Origin: Numida meleagris
Lineage: Eukaryota; Chordata; Aves; Galliformes; Numididae
Assembly (NCBI RefSeq): GCF_002078875.1
Contig: NC_034421.1
Location: 12,601,449 to 12,665,448 of the forward strand
DNA length: 64,000 bases
Direction: 5' to 3'
Position 1 is the first letter of the stretch. Every line of letters starts with the position of its first letter. A program made the translations under genes and the position numbers. Shown in pieces: positions 25,174 to 37,800 of the stretch. The notes under the pieces are model-generated. The model did no database searches and was not told the origin of the DNA. It saw nothing but the letters and a program-made list of their open reading frames with translations.

Positions 25174-26837
25174 ATAAGGCAGAACTTTGATCTGGTTTCT
25201 TTGTAATGCTCTACAGAGCGCTTGGGCTGTTGCGCTCGCAGGCTGCGGAGCTAGAAGGGAACTTTCTTGGTGAGAGCCATCTGGAGACCTCAAAGAACAG
25301 ATTAACTTGTCCAGAATTGATGTGATCTTTGAAGAAGCTGCCCTTGCTTAGAACACATGTGATTAGCTTGACATTGGCAGTGGCAAAGTTCAAATACACA
25401 GCAGTATCTGAGTGCCCATGGTAATTGGGAAGAGTTTTAAGTGGAGGAACCCTGAGGATTTGCAATCAAATTATCAGATAAATCCCCAATTTTAACCTCC
25501 TGACTAGCTTTGTGTCTTTGGAGCAGTTTAAATCCTGTCAGGAGTAAAGGTTTTAGCATTACATCTTCACAGGCATTTTGTTCTTAGCTTCAAAACACAC
25601 AAGTGATGATTTACTGCAGAATACTGTGAATGCTGTGGGGCATTTCTGATAGTTTCATACCCAGTACGGTGCAATGTTTGGTGGTGGTTGATGGTACCAT
25701 AGGTTGGAAGCTGAAACTTGAGGTGGAACAGCAGTGTAACTGTTGCAAATCAGACTTCTCTGTAGATACCTTTCTAATCTCTTGTTTAAAGGTGACCCTG
25801 CCACTCAGGGTTGTTGTACTGTTCAATGGCACGTGCTATTTCAATATGCTGAGGTTGTTTGCTTCAGCTCATGCATCATAAGCTAACGTGCTCACCTTTT
25901 AATTTGATTGACTGGCTTTGATAATGAAATGTGGCACTGCATGAAGGATATGACAGTTACCCGCTTGTTGGTAGAGGTAAATGTAGGAAGGGAGCAGGGT
26001 GGGAACAGAGATTTGGTGACTGGGTCTCACTGAACTGCAGCATGGGTCTGTGGTCTCTGGGCCCTGCTTTAGTGGCATCAGCCCTCAACTGAAACAGCCA
26101 CCAGGAGAGAAAAGTTGGAGCTGTGTCCTGCCACAAGGCTCCTCGTGGCTGTGCAAGGGAGAGTATTAGAGCTGCTTCATCTGCAGTGAGCTGCCCGTTG
26201 CTGTGATGAGGGATCCTGAGCTTCTGCAGAGCCTGCTTTCTAGGATGTGCTTCCCTGGGATGTGTCCCCTCTCCTGCGGCACAGAGCTTTCCAAGGCAGC
26301 TCATGAAGTTTGGGTGATCATCAGCTGCCTCGTTGCTCAAGCTGTCTAGAAAATGGGATTTCTCCCCTATTGAAAAAAAAGAGATCCCCCAACCTTTGAT
26401 GACTAAAGGTTCAGGATGTGGCATGGGGTTAAGAATATCCTTGTTGAGAACTGCGTTGTGTGGATTTGGCTTTGCAGACAGGATGTATGAGTCCTTCTCC
26501 CACTGTGGATGCTGATGGTGATGCAGTTCTTTCCCAGAGCATGCCAGACCTGCATTTTTCACACAAAGAGCAACATATTTGGCATAAATCGAGCACTTTT
26601 GCATCTTTGAATTAAACTGAAATAGCTGTGAGCTTGAAGTTGTGTGAAGGAGACTGGGAATCCAAAGCTGGACGGGAATAAATGGTTCTAAGAGATTCAC
26701 GATGCAATGGGAGCTCCAGGTAGCCTGCGTCTTTGGTCTTCTCACCCCGACCTCTCTTCTCACTTCCGTGGAAGCTCTGAAACCTTGATGGTGCTCGGGG
26801 TCATGCTGTGTGCTGCTCTTGGTTTGAGGAGCAGGAT

Positions 26838-26965
26838 TGGAAGTGTTCAAAGTCAGGGTTTTGGGCAGCCTGATCTTCTAGGAGATGTCCCTGCCCGTGG
26901 CAGAGGCGTGGACTGGACGGTCTTGAAAGGTCCCTTCCAACCCAAACCATTCTGTGATTCTGCAA
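26838..26965 (+). mobile_element. CR1 LINE 3'-end fragment
   Basis: TTGAAAGGTCCCTTCCAACC followed by CAAACCATTCTGTGATTCTG is the classic CR1 3' end, read on the + strand. Upstream lie GGGCAGCCTGATCTTCTAGG and CCCTGCCCGTGGCAGAG, also CR1-like. It overlaps the beginning of the long antisense frame noted in the findings. Confidence 0.9.
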
Positions 26966-28187
26966 AATAAAGGGATACGCAAAATAAACTCAGAACAGAG
27001 AGAAGGAAGCCTTAGGGAGATGCTTACTCGTTTCTAAAAGTTTGGGCCCCTGTCAGTAGCAATGGAATTGACAGTGATCGGTGGAGAGCTGTATGAAAAG
27101 AAAAGGCAGCGGTCAGGTTGACTTACTTGGGTCGCTCTGATCTCTGTTAGAAACGTTCCTCATGTGATTGCTTTGAAGGCTGAACAACTGAGAGCTGCAG
27201 AGGAGAAAAGCTTTTTTTCTGCAACGTGTGAAATGTTACATGTTAATTTCAAAAAAGTTCATTGCACTTCTGGTCTAAAATGAATTCAGAAGTCTGCAGG
27301 AATTTTTGTGAAGTCTAACTTTAAATGCTCACCTTTCCTTTTATTGCCCTTATCAGCACATAGAGCTTGGTATGTGAAGTTTTTAGCTGACATTTCAAAA
27401 CGCTCCGAGTGTGTCTGAATCCCTTTTAAAGCAGCCTCCCCTCCCAGATCAGAAGTGACCAGTTTTTTGTTAGACTCCATGTTCCTTTAATGTTTCCCTG
27501 CTAATAGATGTTGAAAGCGTTCTTCAGAGGCACAGCACAAAACATTCAAATAGTGATATGAGCCAGCTGAAGAGAGTTGTCAGGGAGAGGGAACATTAAG
27601 AGAAGGATTGAATACAGATGGATTCCTCAAAAGTAATGTAACCTGTTATGATTGCTTTGAAATCTTATACCCTTTCCATGTACTTACGCTTACCGAAGGT
27701 TTACATTTGCATTGATGTATTAGAGGCAGAGCTAAAATGGAAGTAATCCCTGTTGTATACATGCTTAAGTGTGTAATTTTAGCTAAATACAACACTTGTG
27801 ACCAAACTCTTCCCTGCGTTCTCGGTGGAAGAAGCATAGTCCTGCACGGTGCTGCAGCAGAGCCTCTGCGTCCTGGCTGCTGACTGGCGGAGCGCCATCA
27901 GGCACCCATCTGCTCGCTGTTACCTCCTGAATTCCTCCAGCCCTCTCAGACTCCTACCCAATAACTCTTAAAACGCTTTGTGCTGCTGGAGGGGAGGGAG
28001 GGCAGCCTTCCCTCTCCCCCACAACAGAACCAGTCTCTCAGCTGCACCGCTGGTTGTTTCCCGGTGAGAAGCGGAGGGAGGAGGCTCAGAGGCACTGGGC
28101 CCGCTCCTGTGCGTGCGCCCGTCTGCTCTGCTGCACCCCAGGACTCTGGCCTGCAGGAAGGTGAGAGGCTGCGAGCAAAGGGAGCTA

Positions 28188-28545
28188 TATATTGATAGGC
28201 TGGAAAAGTCCTCTAGGATCACCACGTCCAACCGTCTACCTCTAAACCGTGTCCCTGAGCACCACATCTACATGTCTTTTAAACACCTCCAGGAATGGTG
28301 ACTCAACTGCTTCCCTGGGCAGCCTGTTCCAAGGCTTCACAACCCTCTCAGCGAAGAGTTTTTTCCTAATATCCAATCTAAACATCCCATGAAGCAACGT
28401 GAGGCAGTTTCCTTTTGTCCTGTTGCTTATTGCTTCAGAGGAGAGATCAACTTCCACCTCACTACAGCTTCTTTTTTGACGTAGTTGTAGAGAGAAGTGA
28501 TTGACCTCCTTTTCTCTAGGCTGTACACCTCAGTTCCCTCAGTGA
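28188..28545 (-). mobile_element. CR1 LINE fragment, minus orientation
   Basis: This is about 350 bases of diverged CR1 3' region in reverse. In order: GGCTGGAAAAGTCCTCTAGG, ACCTCCAGGAATGGTGACTC, CTTCCCTGGGCAGCCTGTTC, TTTTTTCCTAATATCCAATC, and CCTCCTTTTCTCTAGGCTG. It is the longest CR1 piece that I see. It lacks the usual ATTCTGTG terminus on its left side and is not intact. Confidence 0.9.
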
Positions 28546-31500
28546 GTGTTATTAGCAGTGGGATTGAATGTTTGTCCCCTGAGTGCCTGGGACATGTTTG
28601 TGAGGGGACATGGCTCTTTGGGGTACCCCTCAGCAAAGCAGTTCCAGAAGACCTGGCAGCATCCCCGTGCCTTTGGCTGCTCCTGGGGAGGGTGCTCAAG
28701 AGCGACATGCAGACTCAGGCTGCCCTTCCAGGACAGGAGGTGGGAGCTCTGAGCTGCCTGCAGCAGCAGAGTGGGGCTCCCAGCACGGACTGTGCAGCCC
28801 CAGCACCTTGCTGGTGCGTCTGGCCGGGACAAATGGCATGGGCACAGAGCTGAGCACCACGGTAGGGCTGTGATCGTGGATTGCAACTTCTACCAGGCAG
28901 AAACACCAGAAGAGCTCCAGAAAGCAGGAGCTGAACTTTTTTCCCATGCAGAGTGCGCTGAAAGCTGCAGATTCAAATTCTGCCATTTCCCAAAAGTGAA
29001 GGTAGAGGTTATGGCGATGAAAAACCCCACAGGGTTTTGTTTACCTCGTACATCCCAATGTGTAGAAGCATTGCCTTATCAGCAGGGCTGCTCTGGGGTA
29101 ATAGGAGGTGTGTTCCTTCCCTTTTAAGTGATCAGCAGATACAAAGGAGAAATTGATGGATCTGTGTATTTTATTCTGTGTATCACAGTGCTTTCTTAAT
29201 ATGCTGCTAGAATAATCCATGCCGCTTCCAGAGAGGCCTGACAAAAGGTCCACTAGAAGTTGGTGTTCTATTTTAATTGGGTTATCCAAAAAGCATCCTT
29301 CTCTCTGCCCGCAGGGAAGGCCTGACCTATCCATCATTCTCACCTCAATTTAAGAGGTTTTATCTGCCTCCATCATGCAACTGTCATATCAGATTTGACA
29401 GGAGGGTTACACAGCGCAGCGCTCCTTTAGTATTCAGAACTGACCATTATGCAAGGGGAGAGCTGGTGAATGGGTGGTGGAAGGTTTTCACTTATTATAT
29501 TTTGCTTCTTAGGGTGAACTTGTTCAAATTACTTCCAGCCTTAAATATTTGCCCTAGAAACCTGCTGGATATAGAAATAAGGTTGCATCGGCGCACATTT
29601 GAAGTGACAGTCAGAAAGTTTGTGTGCTAGAAAAAGTCCGCGGTGACTCACCATGCCAGGGCGCTGGTAAGCGTTCGAACGCAGCCTGCTCTGTGCTGCA
29701 GCAGAGTGCCAGAACCTCACAGGTCTCCCTGCGCCTCAAACAGTAGTGATAAACCTCAAGTGACTCAGATGTGGACGCTCTTTACACCACCCTGCTTCTA
29801 TGCTGAGCTTCATCATCTAAGGAGAAGTAGCTTGGAGTTTTTGTTGTTTTGTGGCAAGCAAAATGTTGGTTTTCTCTTTGTGAGAACGGGGGTGAAATAG
29901 CTTCTAACTGACATGATAATGGGCCTGAAACAATAGAAATTTTTTCGTGACCTATGAACATGCTAGTGTCTGTGACCCCTCACATTACAAGGAAAATTGT
30001 TTGGTTCTGTTTCTGGGGGCGAAAGGGCAGGGTGAATAGAAACTATTCACGCTAGCAGTGTGCTAGCTGAATGCTATGGCCCTGTCTGACTCAGATTTAA
30101 AACGCTTTGGTAATGCTTCCATCCGTGTACTCCGAATACCGTAGTGCTCATAAATCATGCTGAAAACCTCTACCTCAGATGAGTTGTCTGCAAGTCTCAG
30201 CTCATTTAGTGGCCAGTGGAATGAGATCAGGTGATGATCAATATCCAAGTGATGGTTATTGTATGCTCCTACTCATAAAAATATGCCAAAACTGCCAACC
30301 TGTCCCTTTGCTGGTGTCTTCCTCACCTCCAGTCCTTCCATCTGTGTGTTTCTCACGGTTTGGTTTGGGGGTTTTTTGGTCTTATCTGAAGGTAAACTCA
30401 TCAGGGCAGTGACTTTGGTTTTGCCTGTAGGACTTTGACCGCTGCAGCACAGCCGGAAAAGCTTTTCACTGCAGAACTGGGAAGCACGAGCCGCGTGGTG
30501 TGTGCTCCCTGGAAGGCTTTGCTCAAGGTCCATTATGTTGCTGAGTCTCTAATGACAGATCATGCTGAACGTGGTGATGTGAAATAAAATGCTACTCTGA
30601 TTTTCTGGTAACAGCCTGAAAAACTCCAGTATTCGTAGACTTCAGGATGTCTGCTCTTCATGCGGAGGTGTGGGCAGGGCGAGTGGGGGATTGAATGATG
30701 CTGCTGCTGTGCCTGTATGAACGTTTCAGCTTGTTCCTCTTTCTGGCAAATTGCAAAGTGACTTGGAGCGACAAAAAGTCGCTGTGTGACGTGGCTGATC
30801 TGGTGTGTGCTGGAGTTGGAGGCAGGTTGGTAGCTGCAGCTTTCCTTTGCCAGGGGCAGTTAATGCGAAGGAGCCATCTGCTTTGTTGTTTCACAGGTTT
30901 CTTCACCATGAGTGCAGGTCTCCTTCCAAGGAAGGAACTCACTCCTCGAGGTAGCTCGTGCAGATAGTCTCTCACCCAGCCATTTTGTTTAAGGAAGTTG
31001 GCTTGTTTGCAGATGTACTTGAATAACCTGCCTGCGGGACAAGGCCTGGTGCTGTGTACAAAGTAGCCTCTGTAGATTCATGGACAGATTGTCCACTGGA
31101 AAAGCCAGTGCTATTAGGCAGTCCTTGCTGGTGGAATTTGCAAGTGTTTGATGTACCTCAGTGTGACATTTGAGGTTGGCTGCAGGTTCCACTTTGCAAG
31201 CAACTGCTGTTTCTGACTTTAATTCCCTGCCTTGGCAAACATGTTAGAGTGAAGTAAGGAAGGATGTGAAAGCAAACATTAAATCAGTGAGTCATGCTTA
31301 CCTTGGAAGAGTAGAAAGAATCCTACTTTTACTAAGAAAGATAATGTCTCATAATTTAGATATTGCTTTTAGATGTCCTGCCATGCTCATAAAATGTCAA
31401 TGCTAAGCAGTTATCCAATGGATGCAATAAATCCTGATGTGAATTGGACTTCTGCCATGTAGTCTTGTTCCCTCTCTCTCTTCAGCTCTAGAAGTATCAT

Positions 31501-31717
31501 CTTCCTTAGTTCATGAATTCCCTTTTGCTTCCAGCTATGAGTCATATTGTTCATGGTTTTATCAATGCAACTTAATATGACAGCACAGCTTACTCTGTAG
31601 TGTGTCACCAATGCTGGGGCTGTAAGAGAGAGCCCTTCCGCGCACTGATGCAGAGAACCCAGCAGAGTAGGGTCAAGGTTGTGTCCTTTTAATTTGACAC
31701 TTTCGTTTTTCTTCCAG

Positions 31718-31858
31718 GCATGGGTCATGGAGAGAACCTGTTAACCCTTACTATGTCAACACGGGATATGCCATGGCACCAGCCACCAGTGCCAACGACA
31801 GCGAGCAGCAGAGCATGTCCAGTGATGCAGATACAATGTCGCTGACAGACAGCAGCAT
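31718..31858 (+). CDS. AXIN1: AXIN1 coding exon 3 (mammalian numbering)
   Basis: The exon is 141 bp, phase 2 at both ends. The acceptor is a pyrimidine-rich tract ending TTTCTTCCAG and the donor is AT|GTAAGT. It encodes the end of a split codon, then [18 protein letters not shown], an acidic Ser-rich run ([21 protein letters not shown]) and the first two bases of an Ile codon. It joins the RGS domain upstream to the region before the GSK3-binding helix. Compared with human AXIN1 as I remember it, the visible changes are few and conservative, mainly Met for Leu. If the donor were ignored the next codon would be TAA, so retention of intron 3 would stop translation at once. Confidence 0.96.
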
Positions 31859-34800
31859 GTAAGTAACTTCAATCTGATGTGACAATAAATGGGAGAACAG
31901 TGTTTGTTTTTTTTAGGGCTGGTGCTGTTTTTGTGTTAGTCTGACATTGCAACAGGTGGTGTTGGGCAGAATATCTGACTACACCAAGGTCATGATCATT
32001 GTAGCTTTCTTTCAAGTGGAGTAGTTTTGTCACCGTGCTGGCTTCACAGCCTGGCTGTTCTTGGGAACATTTGCAACTTCAAATGATTTAAGTGAGCTAA
32101 AACAAATGAGGTAGGAGTTCTGACAGTGTTTCTTGCCAAGTGCAAATAGATGTGAGCTCTCTTTGAGTTCCTCTTCGGGTTCCTCCTTGTTAGGATGAAT
32201 CAGATGGCAACCCCATCAAGACTGCTCTTTTTCATGTCTTTTATCTTCTGGAAGTTCCCACTTGATCCTGAAAAGCACAGTACTTGGGTGGCTGATTACT
32301 TGGTGGGGGGGGGGGGGGGGAGGAAGATGCATTAAGAATTCCAGTGAGTTTTGCTGGAATACAGCTCAGGAAAGTCCTCATCCTTCTTATCCAAAGCTAA
32401 GGCAGAACTTCATTTCAGTTGTACCTCTGTGTTCGGTTACCCTCATCTTGTATAATGAATCACAGGGCAAACCTGGGTTTAGGACAGTGCCTTCAACTGA
32501 TGGGACCTTGGGCTCACATCCGGGTTCCTCACTGCACAATTACAGTGCTGCCTTAGCAGCTTTGTGCCTTGCTCATGCCTAGAAGCAGCTTTCCCTCCAC
32601 AGCACATTGTAATAGTGACCGCACAGCAAGGAAGTATCAAATTATTTCTTTAAGTCCATGTAATAGAAAGAGTAAGTAGATTGAGCAGCTTTTTAAGACA
32701 GGTGATTTGACTGAGACTCTGTAGCTGGGCTACAGAATGCCAGTAAAAGTGTACCCAAAAAGAAGAGAACTCGTATCTGGGAAGCTGTTCATCCAGAGCT
32801 GGCAGAGGATCCTGCTGACCTTCTATCCCCTTTGCAAGCACGTGCCAGCAGGGCTGTGCTGGACATGCTGGATTTGCTGCGTGCTTGTGTTGAGGTGACA
32901 GAATGGGTCTTGGAGGTCGGGTAGGATCTTTTTCTTTATAACACCAGTCCACGAAGTACTTTGGTACCTGTTGGTTTGTTACCACAGATTTGGAAGCTAT
33001 CCACCTGTGCATATCGTGGCAAGATGGTAAAGGCTGGTGCATTAGCATTTATTCTCAGGTAGTTCGTCCTCAGTTAGGTACTTCACAACTGAAATGATCA
33101 CTGTGTGGCTTTGATGGTTCAGAAATGTTTAAAAACTGAAACTGATGAATCCCCACATCATAGTTAGGCCTTACATGCCTATAAGAGCCTGCTTTCTCTG
33201 CCACAGATTTAAAACTAAGCTGTCTGGAGAGCTGCAAGGTGTTGTCATCTAACTGCGAGACATACAGCACAAAAATTCATAAAAGTACAGAGGAATCCAG
33301 GCCATCTGTATTACATTATCCACCTGCAAAAGTCTAGTGATGCAGAGACTCAGGACAATGCACTTGCCATATGCTGTGTGAATAAAGCAGCATCTGCCAT
33401 TCCCTTTTGTAAAGAAATTGCCAAAATTTTCACATCTGTGTCCCAACTACCTGAAAATCCTGATAGTTCTGTCTCTGGGGAGCCAGCAACTGTAAGTTAG
33501 CCTGAGAGACTCATCACAAAACTGGAGTTTTGAGAGTGAAGGCATTCACCTCTGTGCTGCCAGTGAGAGACTTTTGACTCCCTGAAGGGCATCAGCTTCA
33601 CAGGACTCACTGTGCCTTTTTGCTGCTCCTCTGGGTGATGGGCAGGTTTTGGCTGATGACCTTTCTATAGGCACTATTTTGCATTCTGTCCTTTCAGTAG
33701 ATTACCTTCTAACAACAGTACAGAATGTGGACTGGGTACTAGTCTGGCTCTTGACTTGATGGTTGTCAATGAGAGAATTGCTTCTGTAAATTCAGGATAT
33801 TCCTTATGCTGAATGGGAATTCTTACTGATTTGTATCATGATCTGTGCCCTAGGCATAGAGTGCTAGGCCAGAGACCAAGGGCAGAAACACTCTTCTGCA
33901 CCTCATGCAGTGAAAACAAACAGACCTCTCTGGTCCTATACCCAAACTCAGCAGTTGTCTTTACCTTGGGGACCACGTTGACATACCTGGAGAACAGGAG
34001 TTGTTGGATGGCTTTTGTAGTAAGTGGTCTGAGATATATTGTCTTCTGACTTTGCCAAGGTCCTCTGAGCTGACATTCACAATTGACAGAGCTTTCTACT
34101 TCTGCTCTTGATTTTTTGCTGCAAACTGTGTTCAGTCCGTAATTACTCTTGAGTAGGATTATTCACTGACCAGTTCTAAGCTAGGTCTGCTGACTGCTCT
34201 GCTTTTACACAACTTGTACTGGGAAGCTCCCTCCAAATCTTTTTTGCTTTTTCTAGTTACTACCCTCGTGGCAGAGCAGTGCATCTCACCTGTGAGATAT
34301 CTTCCTTAAGTACGGTCTGCAAAGGAAGAAAAAACGGGTTACGAGTTTGCTGTTGTTGCATCTCTGTGATGGAGAAAAAGGATTACTGGGAAAGCATTCA
34401 GTGTTTGGTCTGTTTTTTAATAGCTCCAATGTGATGTGTCTTTCTGTAGAGCAGAAAGCCTTTGATTCTTCAAGCGAAAGATGACAGGTTTACAGAATTA
34501 GGAGACTGTTTTATTAATGGCAGTGCTGTAAACACAAAGTCCTCCAAGAGGCAAGTTTAGTGTCTCTGAATGTCAGGAGCTGTCACACCTCGTTCAAGAA
34601 ACCTTCCAGCCTGTGTCATGGATGCCATTAATGGGCGCTGCCCGTCAAGATGCAGCAATTCCCACCTGCCCTTGGTTAATACAGTGAGCCAGTGAATCTG
34701 CAATATGGCTGCTGACACTAAGGATTGCTGACAGAGCAACCTGCCGACCCAGCTTTGGGCGGTGCTGGTGTGTGTGCTCCCAGCTATCCAGGCAGAGGCC

Positions 34801-37800
34801 CTCAGGGACCTCCTCCCCTCGCAGTGCTCGTGCAGCAGGTGTGAGATCTGTGGGTCTGCACTGAGACACCTGCCTGCAGGATCCAGCAGATGTGAGGTTG
34901 AACAGGCAGCTGCCTGTCACGTGGAGTGGCAGCAGTGACATAGGGAAGCCGGCCCCCAGGGAGAGGCAGTGCAAGGAACACCTCGGATGGGTGGGATTCC
35001 CATCATGGGGATGCTTGGCTGACATTCCTATCCCCTGTTCTGTGTCTCAGCCTCAGAGGTTCCCCAGGTCCCCTGTAGCTCTTAATCAAACCTGAGTCCT
35101 CCGCAGCTGTAATGGATCAGCACTAGGATGCCAAACAAGAGAACCTATTCCCTCAAGCCCTGAAAGACCTGGTGGATAAGGAGACTTCTCTATCTGCTGC
35201 AGTGGCTCTAAGCAAGCCAGAAGTCTGCTTGCTGCTAGCTCTGGGGGGGGCATGGAGTTGTTTAGGAACAGTTTTTTAGTATTCTCTCCTCACTGGCACC
35301 AGCTCCTCACACCTTATCTGTGTCGTGTTGCAAAATGGAGGACACAGACCTTGGCCAGAGTAGTACAGGAGGCAGAGTGCCACTGGGGCACAAAACTGTA
35401 GAGGACCGCTAATTTAAAGGGTCAGTTTAATACAGATACAGCTGTCTTGTCACATACTTCTGTGATTCTTCTTTCTCATTAATTTATTTGGAGGAGTACT
35501 CTGAAGCTAGCAGGGGTCATGGAACTTTGTTATCAGAAGAGACAGATGTAAGAGCTCTTCAAAACTAATTAGCTTTTAGCACTTCCTTTTCCTCTGCTCC
35601 GTTGGGCTCATGGGGTTGCACTAGTAGTTATACCTGCTCTAAGTTGTGATCATTTATGCCCAAGCTCTTCACCCTCCTAACTTTTACTTCAGTAGCTGTA
35701 ATTTCTTTCTCTCACAGGCAGAATAATTTCTGTTTAACCATCCCGTGCTTTCTTTATTCTTTGTTCCTTTTTCCTTAAGGCATTTTATCCCTTCTGTGCC
35801 CACCATAGGCTGCTTCTGGGACTTTAATTATCACCAATACATGTAGCGCCTTCTGCTAATAACTCGTGCAGTTCAGTGGTTCCTTTTAAGTAAGTCTTGA
35901 AAATCATAAGGGTATAACTATGATCCTTTGTGCATCTCAAACTGAATGCATGCAGATTTATCCCCAAATTAGGGTTCTGGACATATGGCCTTGATTTTTG
36001 GTTTACAAAGACTGTCCGCATTCAGTACTTGCTCTTCATTACCAAATTTTGTTCCAGTTTCACGTAATATTGCTGAACCTGTCTGCCTTCTGAGTTTCAA
36101 AGGAATTTTTGCAGAATTGCTCAAGGCAGCAGAAATGAAGAACAACTAGATTCAAGTTAGAGAAGGGACTCCTGCTGCTTGACAAGACTTGCATGTCGTG
36201 GTGCTTTGAATTTAGGTCTCCTCTAAGGAAAACGACAGTAAAAGCCTCATTTGATGATGAGCAAGCTTCTTCTCTGTGTATGCTGTTTACATATAGCAGT
36301 CAAGCTCAATAATGAAGAAATGTAGCTTGTGCTCAAAGGCAGTGCGTGGATGGCGTGTGATCCCAAGTGGAAACCTCTGTGACCCAACATCAGAAGAGAA
36401 CACGTCTGGTCAACGATGATGCAGACATGGGATAATTGAGGAGCACCCTGGTGTGCTAACAGTAAAGTGGGGCAGCACACAGGTGCACAGAGAGCATGGC
36501 CTGATGCCCGGGTGTGATCTTCCACCACTAGCCAGGTCAGGGCAGTGGAGAAGGCTAATGCATGCCACGCGCTGTGCATTGCTTATGCTTTGATGTAGTG
36601 TGGTTGTCAGCAGCTCCCTTCCAAGCTTTGGTATCCTACTGATCACGGCAAAACGGGTTTTGAAAGTGTGAGTTCCCTGCAGGCTGCATGCGCTGCTATG
36701 GGAAACTGCTAGCAAAAACCTGGGTGATGCTGTCTGGGCTTCTGAGCTGGGGCAGAGGCAGGGGCAGGGCCCTGCATGTGAATAGCATCTTTCCGAAGGG
36801 GAGGACGCAGCCTCTGGGTGGGAGGGGTTGTCACAACAGGTACTCAAGGGACATTAAGGCACCTCGAGGTGTGAAGTCAACGGGCAGAAGCTGAAATGCG
36901 TTAAATTGCCACGTGATGTTCCAATTCAGATGCAGAAGTGCCTCAGGTCAGTGTGGCTCTTCTCTTTATTTCTGCAAGAGCTTAGGGCAGTAAGAGGTAA
37001 AGTCTCCTACTTGAGCGCAGCGTTGAAGGCCAGCTAACAGCACTCCATCCTCTTGGGGTCACCTTGCTGGGAGCTTCACTTGCAGCCCTTGCTCCTGGCT
37101 CCTGCCTGCTCTGCCACCGCTGGGGTCAGCCTGCCCCAGAGTGAGCACAGCACTGTCCTGGAGCACAGCGTTTTGGGGCGGTGGTGACTCCTTCAGAACA
37201 CCTTGCAGATGAAGTGCTGTTCTTTCAATGCCCGCCCTTTGGCGGTTTTCCTGGTGTGCTTTTTTGATGTGAGAAAGGTCCCTCAGTGACAGTGGTGCTT
37301 TGATGAGAGTAATTGGTAGCAAACATCAGCTTCTCCGTGGATTTGTGTCCTGTCTTTCCTGCGGTCAGTGATCCAGGATGACCTAGAGTTCTGCTGTTTT
37401 AGCAGCTTTTTGAATTAAAAGATCCAAAATGATGATTTCCAACTTGATAAGGCAGTGGTTGGACTTGGAGAGCAGCAAGGAAGGCACTGGTTAATAATGT
37501 CCCACTGCAGAGCACCAGTAAATCCTCTGCCCATCCGGCTCCTGCAGGTTGGTTTGGAGAGGAAAGGCAGCCACTGCATTTCCAGGATAGCAAACAAATG
37601 ACACGATCACTGCATAAGTTATAGAAACACTCTTGTTCCCCCCACTGCATCTTAGTGCAGAGCTTTCTGCTGCTAAAGAAAATCACGTGATGAAACAAGT
37701 GGAAACAGCTTGGGAAGGCTTTCTTTTAAAAGTAGATGTGCTCTAAAAAAGTTTTGATTTTTATATATATAAATATATATATATATATTATTTTTCTATC

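Larger units (their letters stand above)
1..31717 (+). other. AXIN1: AXIN1 intron 2, 3' portion
   Basis: This is non-coding DNA upstream of exon 3. The preceding exon should encode the RGS domain, but no reading frame here resembles it, so that exon lies further left. Most of the stretch is unique sequence with short frames that look random. Recognisable contents are the 30-bp minisatellite and gap (2670-2919), a perfect hairpin (3163-3184), CR1 relics (about 8205, 9640, 26838 and 28188), CpG clusters (about 6580, 10425 and 23205), and A or T tracts. I see nothing identifiable in 11000-23000 or 29000-31700 beyond small simple repeats and one short hairpin at 17655. The intron ends with a good acceptor and is phase 2. 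Confidence 0.85.
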
